A DNA stretch of 15,307 nucleotides from REEB95 sp050729555 (GTDB lineage: Bacteria > Pseudomonadota > Alphaproteobacteria > ATCC43930 > CGMCC-115725), in NCBI GenBank assembly GCA_050729555.1, contig JBOHLR010000044.1, positions 1 to 15,307 on the forward strand, in the 5' to 3' direction. Shown here in pieces: positions 6,602 through 14,453 of the stretch. Numbering within the stretch: position 1 is the first letter of the stretch; every line of letters begins with the position of its first letter. Both the position numbers and the translations under genes were made by a program. Below the pieces are notes generated by a model that saw only the letters and a list, made by a program, of their open reading frames with translations, did not search any database and was not told the origin of the DNA.

Positions 6602-8819
6602 GGGTGCCCTCCCGTTTGACGCGCTCGGTTTCACCGACGTCGGCGAGGCGTGCATCGCCGCGCACGAACAGCAACGTCACGCGCGCGCCACCGCCACTGC
6701 AGTCTTCGAGTCGTAGCTCGCCGCCGTGGTCTTCCATGATTTTCTTGACGATCGCCAGGCCGAGGCCCGTGCCGCCGGCACGCGTCGTGACGTACGGCTC
6801 GGTCAACCGATCGCGTTCCTTGTGCGGCAGGCCGACGCCGTTGTCTTCGACCGCAACGGTGACGTTGCCGTCGGTATCGGTCATCCGGATGCGGACGTGG
6901 CCAGCCGCAGTGCCGGCGCCGCGCGCCTGGATCGCCTCGCTGGCGTTCTTGAGGATGTTGACCAGCGCCTGACTGACCTGACGGCCATCGCACGACAGCC
7001 GCGTCGGCGTTGACGGCACGTCGAGATCGAAGCGGATTTCGGGGCTGGCGGTGCGCTGGAGGAAGGCGGCGCGGCGGACAAGTTCGGTTAGATCTTCGTC
7101 GCGCAGCACCGGCGCCGGCATGCGCGCGAACGACGAGAATTCATCGACCATGCGGCCGATATCGCCGACATGACGGATGATCGTGTCGGTGCAGATCGCG
7201 AAGGTGTCGGGATCGGTACGGATTTCGCCGGCGTATTTGCGCTTCAAGCGCTCGGCGGACAGCTGGATCGGCGTCAGCGGATTCTTGATTTCGTGCGCAA
7301 TGCGGCGCGCGACGTCCGACCACGCGGCCTTGCGCTGCGCCGCGATCAGGCTGGTGACGTCGTCGAAGGTCACGACATAGCCCTTGATCTCGCCGTCGAT
7401 GCGCTCGGCGGCGATGCGCACCAGCAGCGCCACCATGTGACCGTCGCGCATCAACTGGATCTGCGACTGCGCCAGGCGCTCGGGCCGGCGACCGACCTCG
7501 TCGAGCAGACCGGCCATCTCCGGCACCGAATCCGCGAGGTCCTGCCCGATCATCTGATCGAGGTCGACGCCGAGCAGCACCGACGCCGACCGGTTCGGCA
7601 GGTTGATGCGTGCATTCTGGTCGAGTCCGATGACGCCGGCCGACACGCCGGATAGCACCGCCTCGGTGAACCGGCGGCGCTGATCGAGCTGCCGGTTGGC
7701 TTCGATCAACTCGCTCTGCTGGCTTTCGAGCTGATGCGTCATGCGATTGAAGGCGCGGAACAGCGTGCCGAACTCCTCATCGCCCATTCCGATCGGCACG
7801 CGCGCGGTGAGATCGCCGCCGCGAACGCGTTCGGCGGCGGCGATGAGCGAGCTCATTGGCCGCGCCAGGCGCTGTGCAAACGTCAACCCAACCCACACCG
7901 CGCCGGTCAGCAGCAGGATGCCGACGGCGAAGAACACCATGGTGAAGGCGATCTGGTATTCCGAGCGCTCGCCTTCGAGCTTCTCGTATTGCGTGACGGC
8001 GCTCTGGGTTTGCGTCATGTGCGCCAGCACCGCCGGATCGATGTAGCGCCCGACAAAAAGATAGACGTCGCCGAAGCGATTGAGCCGGATGAGTGCCCGC
8101 ACCCGATCGTCGTTATCGCTCGTCAACACCGCGACTTCGCCGGACCGCGCCTGACGCAACGCCCAAACCGGAATCGGCTGCAGCTCGAGAGAGAAGCTCA
8201 AAGCCGTGTGCGCCAGGACGTGACCACCACCGTCGAAGACCACCGCTTCGTTGAGTGAGCGCAGCGCCGCCTGGGCATTGACCACTTGGTTGAGGCGGTC
8301 GGGATTGATGCTGAGGAACGCCGCCTCGCGATTGAGGTCGTTTGCCATGCTGACGACGTCGGCGCGGATCGCCTGCTGGTGCTCGTGCAGATAGGCTTCG
8401 GCGACGACCAGCGATTCCTGGAGCGCAGTCCGCACGCGCTCGCTGAACCACGCCTGCACGCCGAAGCTGAACAATAAGTACGAGAAGACCGCGACGATGA
8501 TGGTCGGAATCACCGCCACGAGGCTGAACAGCACGACGAGACGGATGTGCAGCCGCGAGCCGGCGAGACCACGGCGGCGTTCGGCCCAGAGTTGCACGAG
8601 ACGCCACGCCACCACCGCGACCAGCGGCAGCACCAGCACCAGATTGACGATGAGGATGAGTTGGTCGAGATGCGGCTGCGAATCGAACGGCGGAATGCCG
8701 CGCATCGCCGCGAAGGTCGCTATGGCGGAAAGGACCGCGGCAACCGCGAGCGCCACGGCAAGCTTGCGCGCCAGACGCACCCGGCGCGCCCACAACACCA
8801 ATTCGCGTGAAACGCTCAT
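6591..8819 (-). CDS. ntrY: Membrane sensor histidine kinase NtrY
   Basis: NtrY is the inner-membrane kinase that phosphorylates NtrX. The protein has 742 residues. Hydrophobic segments lie at about 20-38, 52-75, 92-118 and 290-314, leaving an extracytoplasmic domain of about 165 residues between the third and fourth. A HAMP linker follows (about 316-369), then a PAS domain (about 383-490). The HisKA box is ARRIAHEIKNPL with His509. The HATPase domain has an N box NILKNASEA (621-629), G1 DNGVGL (659-664) and G2 GTGLGL (683-688). All catalytic motifs look intact. The ATG at 8819 is preceded by a GGGGCGG-like ribosome site. The gene starts a new block after a 162-bp gap from ntrC, and its stop lies inside ntrX, so kinase and regulator are translated together. 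Confidence 0.96.
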   Translation of the reverse strand: MSVSRELVLWARRVRLARKLAVALAVAAVLSAIATFAAMRGIPPFDSQPHLDQLILIVNLVLVLPLVAVVAWRLVQLWAERRRGLAGSRLHIRLVVLFSLVAVIPTIIVAVFSYLLFSFGVQAWFSERVRTALQESLVVAEAYLHEHQQAIRADVVSMANDLNREAAFLSINPDRLNQVVNAQAALRSLNEAVVFDGGGHVLAHTALSFSLELQPIPVWALRQARSGEVAVLTSDNDDRVRALIRLNRFGDVYLFVGRYIDPAVLAHMTQTQSAVTQYEKLEGERSEYQIAFTMVFFAVGILLLTGAVWVGLTFAQRLARPMSSLIAAAERVRGGDLTARVPIGMGDEEFGTLFRAFNRMTHQLESQQSELIEANRQLDQRRRFTEAVLSGVSAGVIGLDQNARINLPNRSASVLLGVDLDQMIGQDLADSVPEMAGLLDEVGRRPERLAQSQIQLMRDGHMVALLVRIAAERIDGEIKGYVVTFDDVTSLIAAQRKAAWSDVARRIAHEIKNPLTPIQLSAERLKRKYAGEIRTDPDTFAICTDTIIRHVGDIGRMVDEFSSFARMPAPVLRDEDLTELVRRAAFLQRTASPEIRFDLDVPSTPTRLSCDGRQVSQALVNILKNASEAIQARGAGTAAGHVRIRMTDTDGNVTVAVEDNGVGLPHKERDRLTEPYVTTRAGGTGLGLAIVKKIMEDHGGELRLEDCSGGGARVTLLFVRGDARLADVGETERVKREGTHGA
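6607..6613 (-). promoter_or_regulatory. Shine-Dalgarno site of ntrX
   Basis: On the minus strand GGGAGGG stands 5 nt before the ATG at 6601, inside the 3' end of ntrY. It decides between this ATG and the in-frame ATG at 6655. Confidence 0.65.
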
Positions 8820-8840
8820 CCGCCCCGGTAGCCCGCCCCG

Positions 8841-8890
8841 GCAACGTCGGCCAGCGTTGCATCCCGGCCACGGCGTTGCTTCTGGGCAAC
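8841..8890. promoter_or_regulatory. Two GCAAC-type inverted repeats upstream of ntrY (candidate operator)
   Basis: The first dyad is GCAACG-N8-CGTTGC (8841-8860), a perfect 6-bp arm. The second is GTTGC-N6-GCAAC (8875-8890), a perfect 5-bp arm. All four half-sites share GCAAC and lie 22-71 bp upstream of the ntrY start in the ntrC-ntrY gap. Such paired half-sites suit a dimeric regulator such as NtrX or NtrC, but the match does not follow the classical NtrC consensus (TGCAC-type). Function is inferred. No convincing -35/-10 pair was found nearby. Confidence 0.4.
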
Positions 8891-8940
8891 ACCCTACTCC
8901 AACCCCTTAATAACGCGCCATTATTTTTATGAGCGACGGC

Positions 8941-8965
8941 GCCGGACGCGGCTTTTCCGACCGGC
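8941..8965 (-). other. Imperfect GC hairpin downstream of ntrC
   Basis: The segment can fold as an outer GCCGG/CCGGC stem with an inner CGG/CCG stem around an AAAAG loop. It begins 16 bases past the ntrC stop codon. No T run follows on the minus strand, so it is not a clear intrinsic terminator; it may attenuate read-through from ntrBC into ntrYX. The remainder of 8820-8981 holds the ntrY leader and a short AT-rich patch (about 8909-8931). Confidence 0.25.
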
Positions 8966-8981
8966 CGAAGGCTACCAGGCC

Positions 8982-10436
8982 CTATTTGCCGCCGCGGCCA
9001 ACGTCGATTTCAAGCTCGCGGATCTTCTTCCGTAGGGTGTTCCGGTTGAGGCCGAGGAGCTGTGCCGCCCGCAACTGATTGCCCCGGGTCGCGCCGAGCG
9101 TGAGCTGGATGAGCGGCCGTTCGATCTCGCGCAGCACGCGATCATAGAGCCCGGCGGGCGGCAGGTTGCCCTTGTGGGCGTTGAAATAGTCGCGCAGATG
9201 GCGCTCGGCGGCGACACTGAGGCCTTCGTTGGCCACCGCTTCGGGCGCGGCATTCGCCGGCGGCGGCGCCGCTTCCGCCAACTCGGCTTCGATCGCGTCG
9301 AGGCCGATAACTTCCTGCGAGTAAAGCGCGGCGACGCGGCGCACCAAATTTTCGAGTTCGCGCACGTTGCCGGGCCAGCGATAGGATTTGAGCCGCTCCA
9401 TCGCCGGCTGATCCAGCGTCTTGAGCGGCAGTCCCTCGTTGTGTGCGATCTGGAAGAAATGCCGAACGAGCGCTGGAATGTCCTCGGTGCGCTCGCGCAG
9501 CGGCGGCAGCCGCATCGGCACGACGTTCAGGCGATAGAACAGGTCTTCCCGGAACAGGCCTTGGCGGATCGACTGGCGCAGGTCGCGATGCGTCGCCGCG
9601 ATGATGCGTACGTCGGCGCGAGCCGGCGTGCGGCCGCCGACGCTGGTGTATTCGCCCTGTTGCAAGACGCGCAGCAGCCTGGTCTGCGCCTCAAGCGGCA
9701 TGTCACCGATCTCGTCGAGGAACAGGGTGCCGCCTTGCGCCTGCTCGAAGCGGCCGACACCGCGCGTCGTCGCCCCGGTGAACGACCCCTTCTCGTGACC
9801 GAAGAGCTCGCTCTCGATCAGCTCGCGCGGTATCGCCGCCATGTTGATCGCGACGAACGGACCGTTGCGCCGCTTGCCATAGTCGTGCAACGCGCGTGCA
9901 ACCAATTCCTTACCGGTGCCGCTTTCGCCGGTGATCATCACGGTCAGATCCGTGCCCATCAGCCGCGCCAGCACGCGATAGATTTCCTGCATCGCCGGCG
10001 AGCGGCCGATGACCGGCAGCTGTTCGTCCTCTTCGCCGTTCGCGGGCGCCGCCGGCGTGCCGTTATGCGGCGTCGTCAGCGCGCGTTCGACCAGCGCGAC
10101 CAGTTCGCGCAGATCGAACGGCTTGGGCAAATATTCGAACGCGCCGCGCTCGGTCGCCTTGACCGCCGTCAGCAGCGTGTTCTGCGCGCTCATGACGATA
10201 ATGCGCAGCTCCGGCCGCAGCTTCTTGATGCGCGGCACCATGTCGAGCCCGTTGTCGTCCGGCATGACCACGTCGGTGATGACGAGATCGCCCTCGCCGT
10301 CCGAGACCCAGCGCCACAGCGTCGCCGCGTTGCTGGTGGTGCGCACAATATGGCCGAGGCGCCCGAGCGCCTGACTCAGCACCGTGCGGATGGCGCGATC
10401 GTCGTCAGCGACCAGGATGGTCGACGGATTGTTCAT
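8982..10436 (-). CDS. ntrC: Nitrogen regulator NtrC (sigma-54-dependent activator)
   Basis: NtrC, when phosphorylated by NtrB under nitrogen limitation, activates sigma-54 promoters such as glnA, nif and amt genes. The protein has 484 residues. The receiver has Asp11/Asp12/Asp13, phospho-acceptor Asp55 and Lys105. After a linker of about 20 residues comes the AAA+ domain with Walker A GESGTGKE at 170-177, the sigma-54 contact loop GSFTGA at 217-222, and Walker B GGTLFLDEIGDM (235-246). An Ala/Pro-rich linker (386-400) precedes the Fis-type DNA-binding domain (GNQLRAAQLLGLNRNTLRKKI, 452-472). Ser for the usual first Ala in GAFTGA is a conservative variant seen in active enhancer-binding proteins. 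The ATG overlaps the ntrB stop (ATGA), so the pair is coupled. Downstream is a 162-bp gap before ntrY. Confidence 0.97.
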   Translation of the reverse strand: MNNPSTILVADDDRAIRTVLSQALGRLGHIVRTTSNAATLWRWVSDGEGDLVITDVVMPDDNGLDMVPRIKKLRPELRIIVMSAQNTLLTAVKATERGAFEYLPKPFDLRELVALVERALTTPHNGTPAAPANGEEDEQLPVIGRSPAMQEIYRVLARLMGTDLTVMITGESGTGKELVARALHDYGKRRNGPFVAINMAAIPRELIESELFGHEKGSFTGATTRGVGRFEQAQGGTLFLDEIGDMPLEAQTRLLRVLQQGEYTSVGGRTPARADVRIIAATHRDLRQSIRQGLFREDLFYRLNVVPMRLPPLRERTEDIPALVRHFFQIAHNEGLPLKTLDQPAMERLKSYRWPGNVRELENLVRRVAALYSQEVIGLDAIEAELAEAAPPPANAAPEAVANEGLSVAAERHLRDYFNAHKGNLPPAGLYDRVLREIERPLIQLTLGATRGNQLRAAQLLGLNRNTLRKKIRELEIDVGRGGK

Positions 10437-11554
10437 GGCGCGGCCCCGTTCGGCGCGTCGCGCGACACCGGCAGATAGACGCGGAAGACGGTGCGACGGG
10501 GCTCGCTGTCGAATTCGATCACGCCGCCGTGGTCGCCGATCACCTTCGCGACCAGCGCCAAGCCGAGACCGCTGCCGTTGTGCTTGGTCGAAACGAACGG
10601 GTCGAACAAATGCGACCGCAGATCGTCGGGAATGCCGGCGCCGTTGTCGGTGATCGACACGACCAAGGGCAAATGCACGCGGCTATCCGAACCGGCGACC
10701 GCGAGCCGCACGCCGTGCTGATAGGCGGTCCGGAGCTCGATCTCGCCGCCCTTTTCAGGCACGGCTTCGGCGGCGTTCTTCACCAGATTCATGAACACCT
10801 GGATCAACAGGTCGCGGTTGCCGTGCACGAGCGGCAGCGACGGGTCGTAGATCTCGGTGATCTGGACGTGCCGCGCGAAGCCGGATTGCGCCGCCTTGCG
10901 CACGCGGCCCATCACCTCGTGGATGTTCACGGCGGTGCGCTCGAGCGGCCCGCTGTCGGAGAACACGTCCATGCGGTCGACGAGCGCGCAGATCCGGTCG
11001 GTTTCGTCGCAGATGAGCCGCGTCAGCTCGCGATCGGCGGCGTTGACGTTCTGCTCGAGCAGCTGCGCGGCGCCGCGGATGCCCGACAGCGGATTCTTCA
11101 CTTCGTGCGCCAGCATCGACGCCATCGCCGTCACTGAGCGCGCGGCGTTGCGATGCGTCAGCTGGCGGTCGATCTTGTTGGCGATCGAGCGCTCCTGGAA
11201 TGTCAGCAGCACGCGGTCATGCGCTTCCGACAACGGCGCCGCCTGGATGTCGACGAAGCGCGCCGGCAGCCGCGGTGTTTCGAGCGTGACGCCGTATTCC
11301 GAGACGCTGTGGCCGGTTTCGCGCACGCCAGCGATCAACGCGAACAGCGGCCCGTCTTGCGGCAGCATCGTTCCGAGATTGGCGCCCACCAGCGTCGCCG
11401 CGCCGGTATCGAACAGCTGCTCGGCAGCGGCGTTGACAAAGCAGATGCGATCGTCGGCGTCGACCACCAGCAGCGGCTCCGGTAAGGCCGCGAGTACCTG
11501 CGATGGATCGGGCGGCGCAGCGCCAAGCTTGCCGGCCAGGCTGCGCAGCGCCAT
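10433..11554 (-). CDS. ntrB: Nitrogen regulation sensor kinase NtrB (GlnL)
   Basis: NtrB is a soluble histidine kinase/phosphatase controlled by PII (GlnB) that sets NtrC phosphorylation according to nitrogen status. The protein has 373 residues and no membrane segment. The PAS domain occupies about 20-120 (LPEPLLVVDADDRICFVN). The HisKA box is MLAHEVKNPLSGIRGAAQLL with His150. The HATPase domain has N box NLVKNAAEA (256-264), G1 DNGAGI (303-308), the F box near 317-320 and G2 GSGLGL (327-332). All are intact. The start codon directly abuts the dusB stop (no bases between), and the stop overlaps ntrC. The order dusB-ntrB-ntrC is the classical nifR3-ntrB-ntrC operon of Rhodobacter, Rhizobium and Azospirillum. 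Confidence 0.97.
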   Translation of the reverse strand: MALRSLAGKLGAAPPDPSQVLAALPEPLLVVDADDRICFVNAAAEQLFDTGAATLVGANLGTMLPQDGPLFALIAGVRETGHSVSEYGVTLETPRLPARFVDIQAAPLSEAHDRVLLTFQERSIANKIDRQLTHRNAARSVTAMASMLAHEVKNPLSGIRGAAQLLEQNVNAADRELTRLICDETDRICALVDRMDVFSDSGPLERTAVNIHEVMGRVRKAAQSGFARHVQITEIYDPSLPLVHGNRDLLIQVFMNLVKNAAEAVPEKGGEIELRTAYQHGVRLAVAGSDSRVHLPLVVSITDNGAGIPDDLRSHLFDPFVSTKHNGSGLGLALVAKVIGDHGGVIEFDSEPRRTVFRVYLPVSRDAPNGAAP

Positions 11555-12556
11555 CTAGGCCGCCAGCCGCGCGATCAGCGGCGCGAAGAATTCGGCGATC
11601 ATCGCCTTGACCTTGGCCGGATCGGCGATCTGATTGACCGCGGCGCGGAACTCGGCCGAGCCGGGCAGCCCCTTCGAATACCAGCCGATATGCTTGCGCG
11701 CCATGCGCGCGCCGGTGTCGGCGCCGTAATGCGTCAGCATGTCGTCGTAATGGCGCAGCACGATATCGCGCTGCTCGGCCATCGTCGGGTCGGGCAGCCG
11801 CTCGCCGGTCTTCAGGAAACGAATCACCTGCCGCACGAACCACGGCCGGCCATAGGCCCCGCGGCCGACCATGACGCCGTCCGCCCCCGATTGCGCCAGC
11901 GCCGTGCGCGCTTCGTCGAGCGTGTTGACATCGCCATTGACGATCACCGGAATGCGCACGGCCTCTTTCACCGTACGGATGAAGCTCCAGTCCGCCTTGC
12001 CGTCGTAGAATTGACAGCGCGTGCGGCCATGCACCGTGATCATGCGAATGCCCGATTGCTCGGCGATGCACGCGAGCGCGGGCGCGTTACGGTTGCGGTC
12101 GTCCCAACCGGTGCGCATCTTGAGCGTCACCGGCAGATCGACCGCCTTCACCGTCGCTTCGAGGATGCGCGCCGCATGCAGCTCGTCGCGCATCAGCGCC
12201 GAACCGGCATGGCCGTTGACGACCTTCTTCACCGGACAGCCGAAATTGATGTCGATGATGCGGGCGCCGCGATCGGCATTGAGCTTGGCCGCTTCGGCCA
12301 TCACCGGCGGCTCGCAGCCGGCGAGCTGCACCGCCATCGGTTGCTCGTCGGATTCGCTTTGCGCCATCACCAGCGACCGCCGGGTTTCGCGAATCATCGC
12401 CTCGCTGGCGATCATTTCCGAAACCACCAGGCCGGCGCCGAAGCCTTTCACCAGCCGACGAAACGGCAGGTCGCTCACGCCCGACATGGGCGCGAGAAAC
12501 ACCGGATCGGCGATCTGGACCGGGCCGATCTCAATGGGCTCAAGGCTTCTGCTCAT
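11555..12556 (-). CDS. dusB: tRNA-dihydrouridine synthase DusB (NifR3)
   Basis: DusB is an FMN-dependent enzyme that reduces specific uridines of the tRNA D-loop to dihydrouridine. The protein has 333 residues, normal for the family. Motifs in order: FMN-barrel start LAPMSGVSDLPFR (21-33), catalytic Cys107 in NFGCPVKKV, Lys and Arg in LKMRTGWDD, HGRTR (176-180), NGDV (207-210), phosphate-binding GRGAYGRPW (231-239), and the C-terminal helical RKHIGWYSKG (287-296) typical of DusB/NifR3. It is the first gene of the dusB-ntrBC block, and its expression would therefore track nitrogen-system expression. The ATG at 12556 has only a poor Shine-Dalgarno. The leader region holds a TATTAT element on the minus strand (12595-12600). 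Confidence 0.96.
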   Translation of the reverse strand: MSRSLEPIEIGPVQIADPVFLAPMSGVSDLPFRRLVKGFGAGLVVSEMIASEAMIRETRRSLVMAQSESDEQPMAVQLAGCEPPVMAEAAKLNADRGARIIDINFGCPVKKVVNGHAGSALMRDELHAARILEATVKAVDLPVTLKMRTGWDDRNRNAPALACIAEQSGIRMITVHGRTRCQFYDGKADWSFIRTVKEAVRIPVIVNGDVNTLDEARTALAQSGADGVMVGRGAYGRPWFVRQVIRFLKTGERLPDPTMAEQRDIVLRHYDDMLTHYGADTGARMARKHIGWYSKGLPGSAEFRAAVNQIADPAKVKAMIAEFFAPLIARLAA

Positions 12557-12594
12557 TTTCTAAGCAAACTACCGTTATGCGCAAGAATTAGGCA

Positions 12595-12600
12595 TATAAT
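12595..12600. promoter_or_regulatory. Candidate -10 element, readable in both directions, between dusB and ispDF
   Basis: The plus strand shows a perfect TATAAT and the overlapping minus strand reads ATTATA/TATTAT, in an AT-rich patch of a GC-rich region. On the minus strand a TTGCAT (12617-12622) is placed 15-17 bp upstream depending on the hexamer used. On the plus strand no good -35 is seen. A start for the dusB-ntrBC transcript about 30-45 bases before its ATG is plausible. Confidence 0.35.
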
Positions 12601-12603
12601 ACC

Positions 12604-12636
12604 CGACGTTTGTGCGATGCAATAAGAATCGCGTCG
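12604..12636 (+). other. Imperfect stem-loop in the dusB/ispDF intergenic region
   Basis: CGAC pairs with GTCG and GCGAT with ATCGC around a 9-nt loop, with one side bulged by 6 nt. If the plus-strand TATAAT is used, this would be the very 5' end of the ispDF transcript. It could equally be chance in GC-rich DNA. Confidence 0.2.
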
Positions 12637-12673
12637 CTGGTCATGCCACCGGCCGCGGCGCGATTTCAATTTT

Positions 12674-12690
12674 GTTCCGGCACGCGGAAC
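12674..12690. other. Inverted repeat GTTCCG-N5-CGGAAC upstream of ispDF
   Basis: A perfect 6-bp dyad lies about 125 bp before the ispDF start, in an otherwise gene-free 257-bp interval (12557-12813). It could be an operator half-site pair or a small RNA hairpin. Nothing else convincing was seen between 12691 and the AGGG at 12800. Confidence 0.25.
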
Positions 12691-12813
12691 GCGCGCCGTC
12701 GATTATCGCGACCGCGCGTATGCTGGATCTCGCCGCGCCGATTTCGCGCATCACGCATCATGGAGGCTGGCCACCTTGGCAAGCACGGGGCCGTGGTCTA
12801 GGGTCGCGCCGCC

Positions 12814-13968
12814 ATGCCGTCCTGCATCGCGCTGGTGGTCGCGGCCGGTCGCGGTACGCGCCTCGGCGCCGACCTTCCCAAGCAATATCTGTCCGCCGCG
12901 GGACAACCGCTGCTGCGTCACTCGCTGACGACGTTCGCCGCGCATCCGGGAATCGACCATGTGCGCGTGGTCTACAATCCGGACGACACCGACCATTACG
13001 CCCGCGCCAGCGCCGGGCTCGATTTGCTGCCGCCGGTTGCCGGCGGCGCAGCGCGGCAGGATTCGGTGCGGCTTGGCCTTGAAAGTCTCGCTGAGCTGGC
13101 CCCCGCGCAGGTGTTGATTCACGACGGCGCGCGGCCCTTTGTCGATGCCGGCACGGTCGATCGCGTGCTCGCCGCGTTGACCGACGCGCCCGCCGCCGTG
13201 CCGGCGCTCAAGCTTGCCGATACCGTGAAACGCGCGCATGACGGGCGCGTGCTCGAGACCGTCGATCGTGCCCAGCTCTGGCGCGCGCAGACGCCGCAAG
13301 GTTTCCGCTATCGCGACATCCTCGCCGCGCATCGCGCCGCCAAAGGCATGGACTTGTCCGACGACGCCGCGGTGGCCGAGCGCGCCGGTCTCGCCGTGCG
13401 GCTGGTCGCCGGTGGCGAAGACAATATCAAGGTGACAACGCAAGAAGACCTCGCGCGCGCCGAACGCTGGGCCGCGGCGCATCTCGGCGACGTGCGAACC
13501 GGTCAGGGGTTCGACGTGCACGCCTTCGGTCCGGGCGATCATGTCTGGTTGTGTGGAATCAAAGTGCCGCACGATCATGGTCTTGTCGGGCACAGCGACG
13601 CCGATTGCGGCTTGCATGCGCTGACCGATGCCGTTCTCGGCGCGCTCGGCGCCGGCGACATCGGCGTTCATTTCCCGCCGAGCGATCCGCAATGGCGCGG
13701 CGCACCGTCGCATCGCTTCCTGCGCCATGCGGCGGATCTCGTCACCAAGGCCGGCGGCAGCATCGCGCATGTCGACGTCACGCTGATCTGCGAGAGTCCG
13801 AAAGTCGGGCCGCACCGCGCTTCCATGGTCGCACGCATCGCCGAAATCCTCGCGCTCGATGCGACGCGCGTCAGCGTCAAGGCAACAACCACCGAGCGCC
13901 TCGGCTTTACCGGCCGCGGCGAAGGCATCGCGGCGCAGGCGGTGGCGACATTGCGCTTGCCGCTCTGA
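12814..13968 (+). CDS. ispDF: Bifunctional IspD/IspF, MEP isoprenoid pathway
   Basis: This 384-residue fusion carries the third and fifth steps of the non-mevalonate pathway: MEP cytidylyltransferase and 2-C-methyl-D-erythritol 2,4-cyclodiphosphate synthase. The IspD half (1-225) has the nucleotide loop VVAAGRGTRLGADLPKQY (8-25), DGARPF (104-109) and TPQGFR (160-165). The IspF half (226-384) has RTGQGFDVHAFG with zinc ligands Asp234/His236, His260 in GHSDADCG, and TTTERLGFTGRGEG (358-371). All key residues are present in both halves. The fused form is characteristic of Alphaproteobacteria (and some epsilonproteobacteria). An in-frame TAG at 12799-12801 makes the ATG at 12814 the first possible ATG; a weak AGGG stands 10 nt before it. 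The stop lies 5 bp before pgpA. Confidence 0.96.
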   Translation: MPSCIALVVAAGRGTRLGADLPKQYLSAAGQPLLRHSLTTFAAHPGIDHVRVVYNPDDTDHYARASAGLDLLPPVAGGAARQDSVRLGLESLAELAPAQVLIHDGARPFVDAGTVDRVLAALTDAPAAVPALKLADTVKRAHDGRVLETVDRAQLWRAQTPQGFRYRDILAAHRAAKGMDLSDDAAVAERAGLAVRLVAGGEDNIKVTTQEDLARAERWAAAHLGDVRTGQGFDVHAFGPGDHVWLCGIKVPHDHGLVGHSDADCGLHALTDAVLGALGAGDIGVHFPPSDPQWRGAPSHRFLRHAADLVTKAGGSIAHVDVTLICESPKVGPHRASMVARIAEILALDATRVSVKATTTERLGFTGRGEGIAAQAVATLRLPL

Positions 13969-13973
13969 TCGCG

Positions 13974-14453
13974 ATGCCGCCGCGGTCGCTGCCTTTTTCG
14001 CATCCGGCCACTTGGCTTTCGACCTGGTTCGGCTGCGGTTTGGCGCCATTTGCGCGCGGCACCTGGGGCTCGTTGGCGGCGTTGCCATTGGCCGCTCTCG
14101 CCGTCTGGCTCGGCGGACCCTTGCTCCTCGTCGTCGTAGCCGCGCTGGTCCTGGCCATCGGCATTCGCGCGACGGACGTCTACGCGCACGCGATCGACGT
14201 CAAGGATCCGGACGAAGCCGTGATCGACGAAGTCGCCGGCCAGTGTCTGACGCTGGTCGTGGTGCCGCTTGCACCCCTGCCCTATCTCGCCGGATTTCTG
14301 CTGTTCCGTTTCTTTGATGTCGCCAAGCCGTTTCCGATCCGCTGGCTCGAGCGCAATCTTCCGGGCGGCTGGGCCATCATGCTCGACGACACCGGCGCAG
14401 CGATCTACGCCATGATTGTCTACATGATCGGGAGTCATCTACTTGCCCGCTGA
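13974..14453 (+). CDS. pgpA: Phosphatidylglycerophosphatase A
   Basis: PgpA dephosphorylates phosphatidylglycerophosphate to phosphatidylglycerol at the inner membrane. From the ATG at 13974 it has 159 residues, the normal size. Family signatures are GLAPFARGTWGSLAALPL near 18-35, a hydrophobic stretch after it (about 36-62), DPDEAVIDEVAGQ (about 80-92) with its acidic cluster, and FRFFDVAKPFPI near 107-118, followed by LDDTGAAIYA. The open frame reaches back to 13551 but that part is antisense-like Arg-rich shadow of ispDF, so the ATG 5 bp after the ispDF stop was chosen. Its 3' end overlaps the next gene by 11 bp, so ispDF-pgpA-cinA is one operon. Confidence 0.93.
   Translation: MPPRSLPFSHPATWLSTWFGCGLAPFARGTWGSLAALPLAALAVWLGGPLLLVVVAALVLAIGIRATDVYAHAIDVKDPDEAVIDEVAGQCLTLVVVPLAPLPYLAGFLLFRFFDVAKPFPIRWLERNLPGGWAIMLDDTGAAIYAMIVYMIGSHLLAR
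14430..14434 (+). promoter_or_regulatory. Shine-Dalgarno site for a TTG start
   Basis: GGGAG stands 8 nt before TTG at 14443, inside the end of pgpA. It supports TTG over the in-frame GTG at 14464, which lacks a comparable site and would trim seven residues. Confidence 0.5.

Noticed and set aside
5135..6619. 494-codon open frame on the plus strand opposite ntrX
   Set aside because: Covers ntrX end to end in antisense; Arg/Ala/His-rich composition and no domain.
9174..10478. 434-codon open frame on the plus strand opposite ntrC
   Set aside because: Antisense to a fully motif-supported ntrC; long only because stop codons are rare on that strand at this GC content.
12612..13082. 156-codon plus-strand frame starting in the dusB/ispDF gap
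   Set aside because: It runs out of frame into ispDF and becomes Arg-rich; no ribosome site or motif.
12751..14088. 445-codon open frame on the minus strand opposite ispDF
   Set aside because: Antisense to ispDF with all catalytic residues intact; low-complexity product.
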